Under the pieces are notes generated by a model. The model saw only the letters and a program-made list of their open reading frames with translations, was not told the origin of the DNA and did no database searches. Below, piece by piece: positions 1 through 10,140 of a DNA stretch of 64,000 nt; the stretch's first letter is position 1, and each line of letters opens with the position of its first letter. Both the position numbers and the translations under genes were made by a program. The DNA is from Leptobrachium leishanense (Eukaryota; Chordata; Amphibia; Anura; Megophryidae), in NCBI GenBank assembly GCA_009667805.1, contig CM019067.1, positions 70,078,997-70,142,996 of the forward strand, given 5' to 3'.

Positions 1-380
1 TTGACAGGTTTTAGATTGCCACCTAAACCCTTGACATTGGAAAATGAGCTTAAAATGTAATGGCCGGGGCGTGGCTGGACGACGAGGTGAGACGATGCAG
101 AGTGTAGGGGCTTTGTCCCAAACTGGACTTTAGGGGTGTATAGCCCCCTTTTCCATGGATGTTTTACCCTCACCTTGACCCCGTTAAATGTGCTGGATGC
201 CCCCACGGTTCGAACTAAATTATCCAGGTAGATTCGTGACCGTGACGAGGGTCCCTTTGGGTCTATGGCTAATGGGCCAGTCCAGCGGCCATTTTGATGG
301 CAGTGTGGTGGTATTACTTCTGGGTACCCTGCCAACCTAAGCATCTGCGACTCCTACGCAGTCCCGGGATGGTGTCTCTA
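1..380. other. No gene or recognised element
   Basis: I see no convincing reading frame, RNA gene or recognised repeat terminus here. The only open frames are short and lack any known motif. Confidence 0.5.
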
Positions 381-918
381 CGACGCAGATGAGAGGTGGT
401 CCAAAGGTACAGTAAATGCTGAATTCACTGCAGGCTCGGGAATTTGATTCCCCGAAGTACAGGGAATGAAAGAGCAATTCCAAGGGAATTTTGGTGCTCT
501 CTCGTTCCCTGTACTTTGGGGAATCAAATTCCCCGACCCTGCAGTGAAATCAGCATTTACCGCAGGGTCCCCGAAGTGCAGGGAAAAGTTGCCGACCTTA
601 TCTGAAAAACCACCGCAAAACCGCTGATTCGAACACAAAACCACCGTCGCAAAAAAATTGGAGCAATCAGAAAAACTGCTGAAAAAAAGCCAACGCACAC
701 GATGATCTGTCACTAAACTGCCGACCGCATCTGAAAAAAGCCAACGATCCGCCAAGCACAGCGCGGACCAGCCACCGGAAAATGCCGACAAGCCGACAAC
801 CGGGTTAAAAAAACAAGCAAACCACAGCGACTTTGAAAAGTTGTTTGCAGAAAAAAAAATACTGCACAAAAATGCCTGGAATTAATATATAAGGTCCTAT
901 AATAAAAATAAAAAAGTC
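381..918. mobile_element. MITE fragment, 'GGTTATTCA' family
   Basis: Non-coding repeat. It contains an inverted pair built on GGGAATTTGATTCCCCG-like blocks (about 437-535). It shares long stretches with two other places in the window: 49080-49440 and 52995-53040 (for example TGCCTGGAATTAATATATAA). Those two places flank a CR1 insertion, so this copy shows what that MITE looks like uninterrupted. The left terminus is not clear here. The minus-strand frame of 163 codons is a by-product of the repeat: it reappears as a diverged frame in the 49 kb copy and has no protein motif. Confidence 0.6.
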
Positions 919-1547
919 TGTTTGGAGAATTTGTGGAAGAGGATGGTAAGCGCCCACAATATGACCCCCGTGTGCCCAGCCACACCAGATGATGAGTGGT
1001 TTCCCCCAAACCAGTAGACAAGATATACAAAAATACGTATCTGGTCGGCGCGAAACACGCTAGGGGACTCGGACGGTTTCTCCAATAACGTCACCAGTAT
1101 TATTGGATAATGATATACAAAAAAAGAGAGAAACAAGATCTGGGTGCAGTAGAACAATAATTGTATGAATATGGACAGTATTTGTGTGGTTAATCAACTC
1201 ACAAACGGAGAGCCTAAGCACCGGCTCTGAGTGGATGATCGCTTTTGGGTTGTTAATTTGGGATCTCTTCACAGGTAACCCACTCCTTAGAAATAGAGAT
1301 TCTTCACCATATTCATTGGACGATAAGGAGAAAAAACAGAAACAGGATTCTGTGTATATCTGACACCAAATATTGCAGTGGATAACGTGACAATTGAAAA
1401 CTCACACTTGCTGGAGCTATTCCAAGCTCAAAACGGAAGGCGTATGGGTTTCGTAGGTCAAACCCAATAAATACCAAGCATGCAGGAACTGGTTCTCTTT
1501 AAAAATGTATTTAAATGAATAAAACAAAATAAAAACTAGACTCTGGT

Positions 1548-1590
1548 CCAGGACGCGTTTTGCCGCACAACACGCGGCTTCATCAGCTGG
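1548..1590 (-). ncRNA. Hammerhead-ribozyme-like motif, left arm
   Basis: Read on the minus strand: stem I CCAG (1587-1590) and CTGG (1548-1551), core CTGATGA (1580-1586), stem II GCCGC/GCGGC, then AAAA where a working hammerhead has GAAA, then the palindrome ACGCGT as a very short helix III. The G-to-A change at the first base of GAAA should impair cleavage. Penelope-like retroelements are known to carry minimal hammerheads with weak helix III. Whether this one is active is unknown. Confidence 0.5.
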
Positions 1591-1640
1591 TCTTTACAAA
1601 TTGGACTACAATTTAGGCAAGGTAGTTCAATTTGTAAAGA

Positions 1641-1683
1641 CCAGCTGATGAAGCCGCGTGTTGTGCGGCGAAACACGTCCTGG
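1641..1683 (+). ncRNA. Hammerhead-ribozyme-like motif, right arm
   Basis: Stem I is CCAG (1641-1644) with CTGG (1680-1683). Core CTGATGA is at 1645-1651, one extra A at 1652, stem II GCCGC (1653-1657) with GCGGC (1665-1669), and GAAA at 1670-1673. A very short helix III sequence ACACGT follows, and C1679 sits where cleavage would occur. All conserved core bases are present, so this is the best-preserved of the hammerhead-like sites here. The extra A beside stem II and the two-base helix III make single-molecule activity doubtful. Dimeric action is known for similar minimal motifs. Confidence 0.55.
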
Positions 1684-2659
1684 ACCAGAGTCTAGTTTTT
1701 ATTTTGTTTTATTCATTTAAATAAATTTTTAAAGAGAACCAGTTCCTGCATTCTTGGTATTTATTGGGTTTGACCTACGAAACCCATACGCCTTCCGTTT
1801 TGAGCTTGGAATAGCTCCAGCAAGTGTGAGTTTTCAATTGTCACGTTATCCACTGCAATATTTTGTGTCAGATATACACAGAATCCTGTTTCTGTTTTTT
1901 CTCCTTATCGTCCAATGAATATGATGAAGAATCTCTATTTGTAAGGAGTGGGTTACCTGTGAAGAGATCCCAAATTAACAACCCAAAAGCGATCATCCAC
2001 TCAGAGCCGGTGCTTAGGCTCTCCGTTTGTGAGTTGATTAACCACACAAATACTGTCCATATTCATACAATTATTGTTCTACTGCACCCAGATCTTGTTT
2101 CTCTCTTTTTTTGTATATCATTATCCAATAATACTGGTGACGTTATTGGAGAAACCGTCCGAGTCCCCTAGCGTGTTTCGCGCCGACCAGATACGTATTT
2201 TTGTTAGGGATGTGCGTTTCGGGTTTCGGAATTCCGGAAATTTTACGAAATTTCCCGATTCGGGTCTTCGGATGCGGCCGAAATTCCGAAATTTTTTAGA
2301 TCCGAAAAAGTCGAATCCGAAAAGTTTTCCGAGCCGAATCGAAATTTTTTTGGAATTTTCGAATGGACTTGAAATGTGTCAAATCGAAATTTATTTTCCC
2401 TCTAATCATGATTTCGGTTCCATTCGGGATTTCGGTTCCATTTCGGTAAGTCTGTTATATCGCTGATTCTGTAAATTTTGTATTTGTAAATGCGTATTAA
2501 TTTTTTTTGTTTCCAATGATCCGATACGAATTTTCATAATTGGGTCGGATCTGATTCGTCCGCGGGTCGCGCATGCGCGCGCGCGTGGATGTTGTAACTT
2601 TATTGAGCCAGTTTTTTGACAACTTTTTTTTGGACAAAATATTGTTATTATTATTCACC

Positions 2660-4629
2660 ATGGCTGCAAGAGACGACGAGTGCCATTCTGACACCTCTGC
2701 ATCGTCTCTTAATGAACCACCACCACCCAGGAAGAAACGGGCCAGCAATATGTCGTTTGAGGAGATGCTCGAGCTGGTCCGGATCTTTGATCTGAAGGAT
2801 TATGATTGCTGTAAGGGACCTTACGGCAGGAAGAAGAACGCTAGAAAGAATCGTATCCTTGACAAGCTACGCACCACCATTTTGGAGCTGTTCGGGAAGG
2901 ACCGGACAAAGGACCAGCTCCGGAAACACTGGTCTGATCTGAAAGTACGCGAGCAGGAGCAGCTGAGACACATCCGTCGCGTCATAGCGAAACGTAAGTG
3001 TCATGTTATATTGTAAAGCGCTGCACAAACTGTTGGTGCTATATAAATCCTGTATAATAATAATAATGTGCTTGCATGTGCTAATGTGCACAGAAATACG
3101 CTGATTTATCTAGTCCTTTTTTCATGCAATGTGATTGTGTATAGCTTTGCGTTTTCACAATTCGTCATACATGCATTTTTGCCATAGCTCTTCTTTTTTG
3201 TGATTTTACGTACTCGTGAAAATTGTGACATTTGATGTATGTAGATGAAGTTACAATGCTGGATTTCTTTTGGCACTGTGTGTACTGTAGTGTGCTGGGG
3301 GGGGAGGTTGTTGTGACTGAGTGATGCATACGAGATGACCCGCAGCTTGCCCAATATTGGCTCCCACCTGCGCATCAATAAAAATCTCTGCGTCTCTGCT
3401 AAAGTGGTAGGATGGGACATGTAGTTCTTCTGAAAGTGCATCCAAACAGAGCCGCCTTCAATACATCCTCAGCAGCTGCTGAATTGTTGCAGCGCAGCAA
3501 TTCAGTTTGCTGCAGCAGTGTCATTATTGAATGCTTTAGATGCAAATTTCAAAACAAAATGGTGGATTTCTGTTGTTGTTTCTGCTATATACAGTTTTAT
3601 TATTAGCAGAAACTGAAAGTGAAACTGAGGCTGAGGCATCTATAAAATAACTAAAAGCAGTCGCACAATGCGTTTTGTATGCACACAACACAAATAATAG
3701 TTTTTATTGAATAAACGTTATGTTTACTTCTGAAAAAAATATATAATTGAACGGTAATATATGTCTATGTGCAGGGGAAATAAATAAATATTTTGTGACT
3801 TTAGAACTATGAGATGGGAGTAGTGGTGGGTCAAGCTGGTAGTGGGGTAGTGGAGGGGTGTCGCAATACTTTCGGCAATATAGTGTATAGATATACCATT
3901 TTTTCCAGTCTGCATTATTTACGTGTTATTTTTTGGATTTGGCAGAAGACAGGAAGAAGAAGGCAGCATCTGCCCCGGCGGGCACCAGTGCCCCAGTGGA
4001 GGAGGAGGAGGAGCCACGGGCGTCCACCAGCGCTGGTATATACTGTTTTATTTTGCAACGACTTTTGGTCAAAAACAGAAACATTTTTTGTTTACTGTAT
4101 TTTAATTAAATTTTTTATTTATAGCACAAGAGGAGCAGGAGGAGGAAGAGGAGGAAGAGGAGGACCAGGAGGAGGGCGAAGTTGGAGAGAGGGAGCCGGA
4201 ACAGCAGGAGGCCGCCAGTCCAGGTTTTTTTTTTTTTACTGTCGTATTTTGCATCGACTTCTGTTCAAAAATAAATCAGTTTTGTTGTTTACTGTATTTT
4301 TTATTTCTTTAATTTCTTAGATATAGCACTGGATATGCAGACGGTGGTGGTGGGGGAGGAGTCGGAGGAGGAGTCGGCGCCTCAGGAGGCCGCCAGCACT
4401 GGTATATACTACTGTTATATTTTTTCAAGACTTTCAGTCAAAAATAGAAACCTGCTTTACTTACTGTATTTTCCTTCTTTCATTTATTGGATATATAGAA
4501 GGAGAAGCCAGACGGGAGGCGATCGGTGAGCTTCGCCTGGCAGTTACCTCCATCGACGCCATACAGGAACTGCTCCAGGAACTGCGGGAGCACATAAACA
4601 ATGCCGCAGACATCCTGGAGCAGCAGTGA
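2660..4629 (+). CDS. Five-exon Myb/SANT-like DNA-binding protein gene
   Basis: Predicted exons are 2660-2993, 3946-4035, 4125-4223, 4321-4401 and 4499-4629. All introns begin GT, end AG and fall in phase 1. The total is 735 nt, or 244 codons plus a TGA. The start has a strong Kozak context (CACCATGG). Residues about 32-106 form a Myb/SANT-like helical domain with a single Trp (W91) in the third helix (KHWSDLK), resembling the Myb_DNA-bind_5/NAIF1 type used by accessory proteins of some DNA transposons. Exons 2-4 encode a Pro/Ala then Glu-rich acidic linker. Exon 5 encodes a leucine-rich amphipathic helix (LLQELREHI) that probably oligomerises. The function, probably binding DNA, perhaps transposon ends, is inferred. 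An L2-like tail sits in intron 1, 17 bases after the donor. The first exon-4 acceptor could instead be at 4326/4327, which is also in frame. No stop or frameshift is seen. Confidence 0.65.
3011..3068 (+). repeat. L2-like LINE 3' tail
   Basis: AAAGCGCTGCACAAACTG...GCTATATAAAT followed by (AATA)n matches in pattern the 3' end of the L2 LINE ending near 18327 (GCGCTGCGGAATATG...TTTATAAATAA). It lies inside intron 1 of the Myb/SANT gene and is too short to encode anything. Confidence 0.6.
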
Positions 4630-4631
4630 GA

Positions 4632-4893
4632 CCAGTGGCAGCCTCCTCCCGAATGTCACCAGAATGTGCCTCAGCTGCTCCTGCTCGCGTGCCTTGAGGT
4701 CGGACCAGCGTTTTCGGAGATGGTCCTTCGTCCGGTCCTTCCCGAACAGCTCCAGGATGGTGGTGCGTAGCTTTTCAAGGATACGATCCTTGCGGGTGTT
4801 ATTCTTCCTGCCGTAAGGGCCCTTACAGCAATCATAATCTTTGTAATCCAAGATGCGGACCAGCTCCAACATCTCCTCAAATGCCAGTAACTG
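4632..4893 (-). pseudogene. Inverted partial copy of Myb/SANT exon 1
   Basis: Read on the minus strand, this encodes the same domain (FEEMLELVRI, CCKGPYGRK, ILELFGKDRTKD, RWSDLK), roughly 85% identical in DNA by eye to 2755-2975. It starts two or three bases past the stop codon of the plus-strand gene and has no Kozak start or downstream exons of its own. The open minus frame (4480-4938) runs through it into antisense of exon 5, so it is a fragment and not an independent gene. If the plus-strand transcript runs to the AATAAA at 4947, this segment is in its 3' UTR, complementary to exon 1. Confidence 0.7.
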
Positions 4894-4946
4894 TTGGGCA
4901 GTTTGCCATCCTTGGCATGTTCCCTTCCCTATGTTCATATGTTGTA

Positions 4947-4952
4947 AATAAA
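4947..4952 (+). promoter_or_regulatory. Possible polyadenylation signal AATAAA
   Basis: First clear plus-strand AATAAA downstream of the Myb/SANT stop (4629), followed by a T-rich stretch. If used, it would place the inverted exon-1 copy in the 3' UTR. AATAAA is common in AT-rich DNA, so the support is positional only. Confidence 0.35.
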
Positions 4953-5453
4953 TTTTCTATTTTTTCTATATTTTCCTGTTTGTGTGCGTTGCTTTTCCTT
5001 ACTTAATAAGTTAATATGTATTGCTTGGTTTCCACACTGTTAAAATTATATGTACATAAATGTATTGACATTTCTATGGACCCTTTGTCATAAATTTGTC
5101 AACATATTTGTGGCCATGAATGTGACTGCACATTCTACACTTCCTGCCTGGCCAAAAAATGTCACACACTAACACAACCTTGTTGTACTGCCTTGAGATT
5201 TGATTACCGACGTGGCCTGGTTTTGTTAAGCTTAGGCGATGTCACAACAACACGGATTTTTGTTCACAGTCACATTCATTGTATAACCAAGAATTTATCA
5301 AAAAATATTGATGGCAGCACTGCGTGAAGTCTTCTCCGACACAACCCAAAGATCCTTAGTGCGGCTCAGGTCTAGTTTATTTGTCCCTGTTTGCAGCTTC
5401 ACACAACACCTCCTCCCAGCTATGAGCTCTCTCTCTCCCACCGCTGCCCGCTA

Positions 5454-5881
5454 AGGCTAGGGTCAGACTGAGGCAGTGCGAACGCGCGTGCAGGCGCACT
5501 TAATCACGGCCGTGCTAGCAGCAGATGCCGGGCAATGACGGCCAATATACGAAGTACGGTCGCACAAAAGTGCGGCCGCGCAACGCAAGCGGCAAACAAA
5601 CGCATTTTTTCGAGAACGTGAAACCACTAGTACTGACGTACAGAGTGCGCTGCGTCCGCTAGCGGCGTGTGTGCGTGATTGGGAGACGTCAGACGCTGCT
5701 AATGTCCGGCCAACATAACGTCCAGACACAAAAAGTGTTTTATTGATGATCCGTACAAAATCACGGATCAAACTGCGCATCGTATGACCGCTATCGCGTA
5801 TTCCGTGAAAAAATACGTCCATTCGTTCGAACGCACTTTTTCACGGACAACGTGAAAAATGCGTTAGTCTGACCCTAGCCT
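5454..5881. mobile_element. Foldback MITE, copy 1
   Basis: Termini AGGCTAGGGTCAGAC and GTCTGACCCTAGCCT are exact inverted repeats. The interior is rich in ACG/CGT blocks that pair across the element. Two more copies lie at 10141-10567 and 45952-46378. A 119-codon minus-strand frame is conserved between this copy and the 46 kb copy, but it spans the palindrome and has no known motif, so I treat it as a shadow. The target duplication in the other copies looks like TA. Confidence 0.8.
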
Positions 5882-5974
5882 AAGACGCTGCCCGCCAACA
5901 TGGTCACGTCTTTGCAGGAAGACAACAGCGTGGGGGAACAGCAGCTGCCGACAGTCCCAAGACCTCGTCACAAT

Positions 5975-6683
5975 GACATCAGTTCTGGAGTTAACCCCTA
6001 ACTGTGACCAATGGTGGAGATAGGGGGTTCATTGGAACCCCTATCTCCCGATCCGCGGCAGCTATCGGTTGGTTAATGTTTGGTATCTTTGGATCGACCA
6101 GAGCATGGCCTTTCCAACAATACCAAACATGACAATGTTAAAAATTTAAAAAAATTAAAATATAAAAATAAATAAACAGGTTTTTTGTTTTGTTAATGCA
6201 GCAATATTGTTGCCATTTCAATTATAATGTGAACAATGATGCTGCACTAAGGATTTTTGTATGGGGTGCGTTTGTTAAAAATAGTGTAATTGTCACCCAA
6301 AAAAATATAACAAGTCCCCTTTTCAATTTTTTTTAACAAACGCAACTCATAAAATATAACCGCAAACATTCGCTTATTAAAATGTGAAAAAAATACTTTA
6401 CTCCTTGTAAAACAAACATTGAAAATTCTAATTTTATTGCATTTTTTGTTATAATATACAGACAGGACATGACGCATACATATGATAATGATATATTATG
6501 AATCATCTGCCGAGTCTGCCGGAAAAGAACGATATATAACATGTCTGGGTCATATTATAAAAGAAGGCTTCAAAACGCGTTTAAACAACAGGAGCGAAAC
6601 TGTTAAAAATTAGCTCAGCAGCAGACCGCAGTGCCGCACACAGGCGTGAAGGGAAGCCGTGAAATGCCTCAGCAGCGAAAGGG
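5975..6683. mobile_element. TTAA-type palindromic element, copy A (partial)
   Basis: It has the family's hairpin blocks (the TAACCCCTAACTG region, the 'gatagggggtt' inverted pair, and the TTTGGTATC...GATACCAAAC-type inverted pair at about 6080-6130). It ends CAGCAGCGAAAGGG followed by TTAA at 6684-6687. The left end is missing or merged with the foldback MITE upstream. Non-coding. Confidence 0.65.
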
Positions 6684-6944
6684 TTAATTTATATTTTTTT
6701 CTGTTTTAAATCATTTTATTTTATTATTTTTTTTCATTTCAGATCATTTTGATCAACTATTTTTCCGTTTTAAAACCTTTTTGTTCTGGTTTTTATTTTT
6801 AAAGTCAGACCATTCGGGTCAGTTTACCGTTTTTTAAATCGTTTTGTTCTTTTTTTTTTGTTCCTTGGCTTTCATACCATTTTTTTAATGTGATTAAATA
6901 AATAAAGTTGTGAAATGTATATTCATAAGAAAAAAAGGATCTTT

Positions 6945-7356
6945 ATTTAATAAAAAAAAAAAACACGATAGAATCGCCAGAATTATTGTATCGACAGAAT
7001 GAATTATCGGATCCGAAAAACAAACCAAAAATTTATTATAAAAAAATATATAAAGTATAAAAAAGTAAACCATAGTAGTTTACGTCAAAACGAATAGAGT
7101 TAGACACTTTGAAACGAGGAGAACAGACGTTCCGAAAAAAAAGAAAATTTCCGAAATCACGAAAAGTCGATATAAAAAACGAGCAAAGTGACCCAAAATT
7201 ACGAAAAATGGTTGATATTCCAAAAAAATGTACACGAAAAACGAGCCGAACCAAACCGAATCGAAACAGAAATCGGTCGAAACGAGCCGAATCGAAAATT
7301 TTAAACATCAGAACAAATCGAACCGAATCGAACCGAAAAAAAAATCGGTGCACAAG
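6945..7356. repeat. Duplicate of the hAT right subterminal region
   Basis: Near-copy of 9066-9578: AACACGATAGAATCGCCAG, then the CCGAAA-rich tract, ending in ATCGGTGCACAAGCCTA where the true end reads ATCGGTGCACATCCCTA. The broken terminus suggests that this internal copy is the older one, or that two related elements merged. Confidence 0.65.
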
Positions 7357-7545
7357 CCTATTAATATCTGACATCCCGATGTGAAACATCGGGACTTTTG
7401 CATTAGATTTCGACCATTTTTATTTTTTTAACTTCTGGATAGTCGAAAATCGAAATCTATCCAAAAAGTCCCAATGTTTCACATCATTCTGAACTTTGTT
7501 TGGATAGAGTAAGTCCGTAGGCGTGTGGCCGTTAAATGTATATAC

Positions 7546-7825
7546 CAGTGGCGTCGCTACGTGGGGGCGGGGGGTGCCCCCCGCACCAGGTGACACCCGC
7601 CTTTAGGGTGACACCGTCACCCTAAGGGCGGGTGTCTCACCCTCCTCCGCGTTTTTCGCTCCCTGCGAGCGTCCGAAGCATGCAGCTTCGGCGCTCGCCT
7701 GGAGGAAACACGTCACCAGCCAATCGCGGCTGGTCACGTGGCTCCCCCTGGCGAGCGCCCAAGCTGCGCGCCGCCGGACGCTCTGAGGGAGCGAAAAAGG
7801 CGGCGGAGGTGAGCTGGGGCCATTA
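7546..7825. mobile_element. Partial hAT of the CAGTGGCGTC family
   Basis: Starts CAGTGGCGTCGCTACGTGGG with a GTGACACC block, like the termini of the complete hAT at 14400-21333. An inverted pair (TTTTTCGCTCCCTGCGAGCG and its partner near 7776-7800) makes it strongly palindromic. No matching right end was found. The minisatellite begins where it stops. Confidence 0.6.
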
Positions 7826-8293
7826 TCATGAGGTGCTGGGGCATTCAATGTGCTGGGGCAAATCCATGAGGAGCTGGGGCATATCCATGAGGAGCTGGGG
7901 CATATCCATGAGGAGCTGGGGCATTCCATGTGCTGGGGCATATCCAGGAGGAGCTGGGGCATATCCACAAGGAGCTGGGGCAAATCCATGTGTGAGCTGG
8001 GGCATATCCACGAGGAGCTGGGGCATATCCACGAGGAGCTGGGGCATGTCCACGAGGAGCTGGGGCATGTCCACGAGGAGCTGGGGCATATCCACGAGGA
8101 GCTGGGGCATATCCATGAGGTGCTGGGGCAATATCCATGAGGAGCTGGGGCATGTCCACGAGGAGCTGGGGCATGTCCACGAGGAGCTGGGGCATGTCCA
8201 CGAGGAGCTGGGGCATATCCATGAGGAGCTGGGGCATATCCATGAGGTGCTGGGGCAATATCCATGAGGAGCTGGGGCATATCCATGAGGATG
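7826..8293. repeat. 21-bp minisatellite
   Basis: About 22 copies of a unit like GAGCTGGGGCATATCCATGA, with variants (catgtccacgag, a 'tgctgggg' form, occasional length changes). Because 21 is a multiple of three, several frames stay open on both strands (for example 7603-8349 minus and 7632-8267 plus). None is likely to be a protein. A closely related unit makes up the array at 40083-41110. Confidence 0.9.
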
Positions 8294-9064
8294 TCGGATG
8301 TCGGCCAAGCTTCCGGGAACTCCCCCTGAGGACTGGCGTCATCGTGCATAGCACGATGACGCCAGTCCTGGAGTTAACCCCTAGCTGCCACCAATGGTGG
8401 AGATAGGGGGTTCCAATGAACCCCCTATCTCCCGATCCGTGGCAGTTAGGGGTTAAAGTTTGGTATTGTTGGATCGGCCAGAGCATGGCCGTTCCAACGG
8501 TACCAAACACGAATGTGAAAAACGTTTGTAAAAAAATTAAAAATAAAAAAATATTTTAAAAAATTTATAAAAAAAAATAAGCAATTTTTTTTTCTTTTTT
8601 TTGGTTTGTTAATGCAGCAATATTGTTCCCATTTCAATTATAATGTGAACAATGATGCTGCACTAACGATTTTTGTATGCGGTGCGTTTGTTAAAAATTT
8701 TGTAATTTTCCCCAAAAAAAATGTAACGAGACCCCATCTCTAATTTGTTTAACAAGCGCACCCCATACAAAATATAACCGCAATTGCTCGCATGTTAAAA
8801 TGTGAAAAAAAAACACTTTACACGTTGTAAATTATTGAAAAATCATATTTTATTGCATTTTTTGTTATAATATACAGACAGGTCATGACGTATACATATA
8901 ATAATGACATATTATGAATCTGCCGAGTCTGACGGAAAGAACGATATATAATATGTCTGGGTCATATACTAAAATAAGCCTTCAAAACACGTTTAAACAT
9001 GATGAGCAAAACCGGTAAAAATTAGATCAGCACAGAGGTGTGAAAAGCCTCAGCAGCGAAAGGG
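8284..9064. mobile_element. TTAA-type palindromic element, copy B
   Basis: Shares its sequence with copies C and D: the 'gatgtcggccaagcttccggg' block, the CGTCATCGTGC/GCACGATGACG inverted pair, the GTTAACCCCTA...TAGGGGTTAA hairpin, the TTTGGTATTG hairpin, and a right end GCAGCGAAAGGG followed by TTAA (9065-9068). Its left part is replaced by the minisatellite. Non-coding. Confidence 0.75.
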
Positions 9065-9586
9065 TTAATTAAAAAAACACGATAGAATCGCCAGAATTAT
9101 CGTATCGACAGAATGAATTATCGGATCCGAAAAACAAACCAAAAATTTATTATAAAAAATTATGTAAAGTAGTATTAAAAAAGTAAACCATAGTAGTTTA
9201 CATCAAAACGAATAGAGTTAGACAGCTTTGAAACGAGAACAGACGTTCCGAAAAAACGAAAATTACCGAAATCACGAAAAGTCGATACAAAAAAACGAGC
9301 AATGTGACACGAAATACGAAAAATGGGCGATATGCCGAAAACCATGTACAATTCCGAAAAACGAAAATTTCCCGAAATCACGAAAAGTCGATACAAAAAA
9401 CGAGTATAGTGACACGAAAATACGAAAAATGGTCGATATTCCGAAAAATAAATGTACCCGAAAAACTAATCAAACCGAACCGAATCGAAACAGAAAGCGG
9501 TCGAAACGAGCCGAAAAGTTTAAAAATTCGAAAAATCGAATCGAACCGAACCGAAAAAAAAATCGGTGCACATCCCTAATTTTTGT

Positions 9587-10140
9587 ATATCCTGTTTGGA
9601 GAATTGCCAAGTTTTGAATAGCCCGAAATTGCACCGTACAGGGAAATTCACTATTTGGTGCAATTTTGGGGCCAGTTCGGCTCTCTTTGAATAACCCCTA
9701 TAGGGAACATCAGCTATTACTCCTGATTTAACCGTAACCTTCCTACGTGATTAGCCAAGCTGATGCTGACAACTACAAATGAATGAACCCCATTGTGCAT
9801 AAAGAACTAGTTATAATGTTTATGTTTCTGATTCAGAGTCCGCATTTTATGTTCCATATGTAACTTTTTTAAAGCTTTATTTCAGTGTTTGACTGTGCTG
9901 CCATCCAGTGGAGGATTTCAAGGTTTACAACTAAGAATTCATTTTTGATGCTGCCCTTTTGTGTCTGCCACCAAATTACAATTCTTTATAGAACGCTAAC
10001 ATATTCAGCAGCGCTGCACAATGGGTAGGAAAAACCTAAATAGAATTAACAAATAAGTATAACGCACGATGAATAATAGGAAACCCTGTTTAAGAGCTTA
10101 CAATTCAATGATGTCCATGTAACTGTTTCCCATACCTCTA
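9587..10140. other. Palindrome remainder, MITE end and L2-like tail
   Basis: 9587-9600 continues the right arm of the palindrome cut by the hAT. About 9640-9705 ends in CTTTGAATAACCCC, the terminus of the GGTTATTCA MITE family. About 9985-10060 (AGAACGCTAACATATTCAGC then AGCGCTGCACAATGGG) is an L2-type 3' tail in minus orientation. No gene is seen. Confidence 0.5.

Larger units (their letters stand above)
919..2204. repeat. Large palindromic repeat with hammerhead-like centre
   Basis: About 1022-1617 is the near-perfect reverse complement of 1626-2204, with the axis near 1620. Each arm carries, close to the centre, the block CTGATGAAGCCGC...GCGGC followed by (G/A)AAAC. The right arm is cut at 2204 by a hAT element and resumes at 9587: the left arm predicts ATTTTTGTATATC, which is what the two flanks give when joined. 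The content resembles the 3' regions of amphibian hammerhead-bearing retroelements (Penelope-like or retrozyme-like). That family assignment is an inference, since no reverse transcriptase is present. Confidence 0.7.
2205..9578. mobile_element. hAT-type transposon carrying a Myb/SANT gene
   Basis: Termini are TAGGGATGTGC (2205) and GCACATCCCTA (9578), flanked by a perfect 8-bp duplication ATTTTTGT (2197-2204 and 9579-9586). Eight-base duplications and this terminal style are typical of the hAT superfamily. Subterminal DNA is rich in TTCGG/CCGAA blocks. I find no hAT transposase frame, so it is non-autonomous. The cargo is a spliced Myb/SANT-like gene (2660-4629). Later insertions include a foldback MITE (5454-5881), two TTAA-type element copies and a minisatellite. 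The right subterminal sequence is present twice (about 6945-7356 and 9066-9578), so an internal duplication or a merger of two copies has occurred. Confidence 0.8.

Noticed and set aside
378..869. 163-codon minus frame, with a similar frame at 49044-49487
   Set aside because: Both lie in copies of the same non-coding MITE. Similarity follows from the repeat, and there is no protein motif.
4480..4938. Independent minus-strand Myb/SANT gene of 152 codons
   Set aside because: The frame is exon-1-like sequence followed by antisense of exon 5 of the plus gene. No own start context or splice-consistent partners.
7826..8293. CRISPR-like regular repeats
   Set aside because: No unique spacers between units. 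The surroundings are a vertebrate-type transposon landscape.
7603..8510. Several frames of 90-250 codons on both strands
   Set aside because: Periodicity of the 21-bp minisatellite.
2197..9586. Harbinger assignment for the Myb-bearing element (TTA/TAA at the ends)
   Set aside because: The ends would give TTA on one side and TAA on the other, not a direct repeat, whereas an 8-bp direct duplication ATTTTTGT is perfect.
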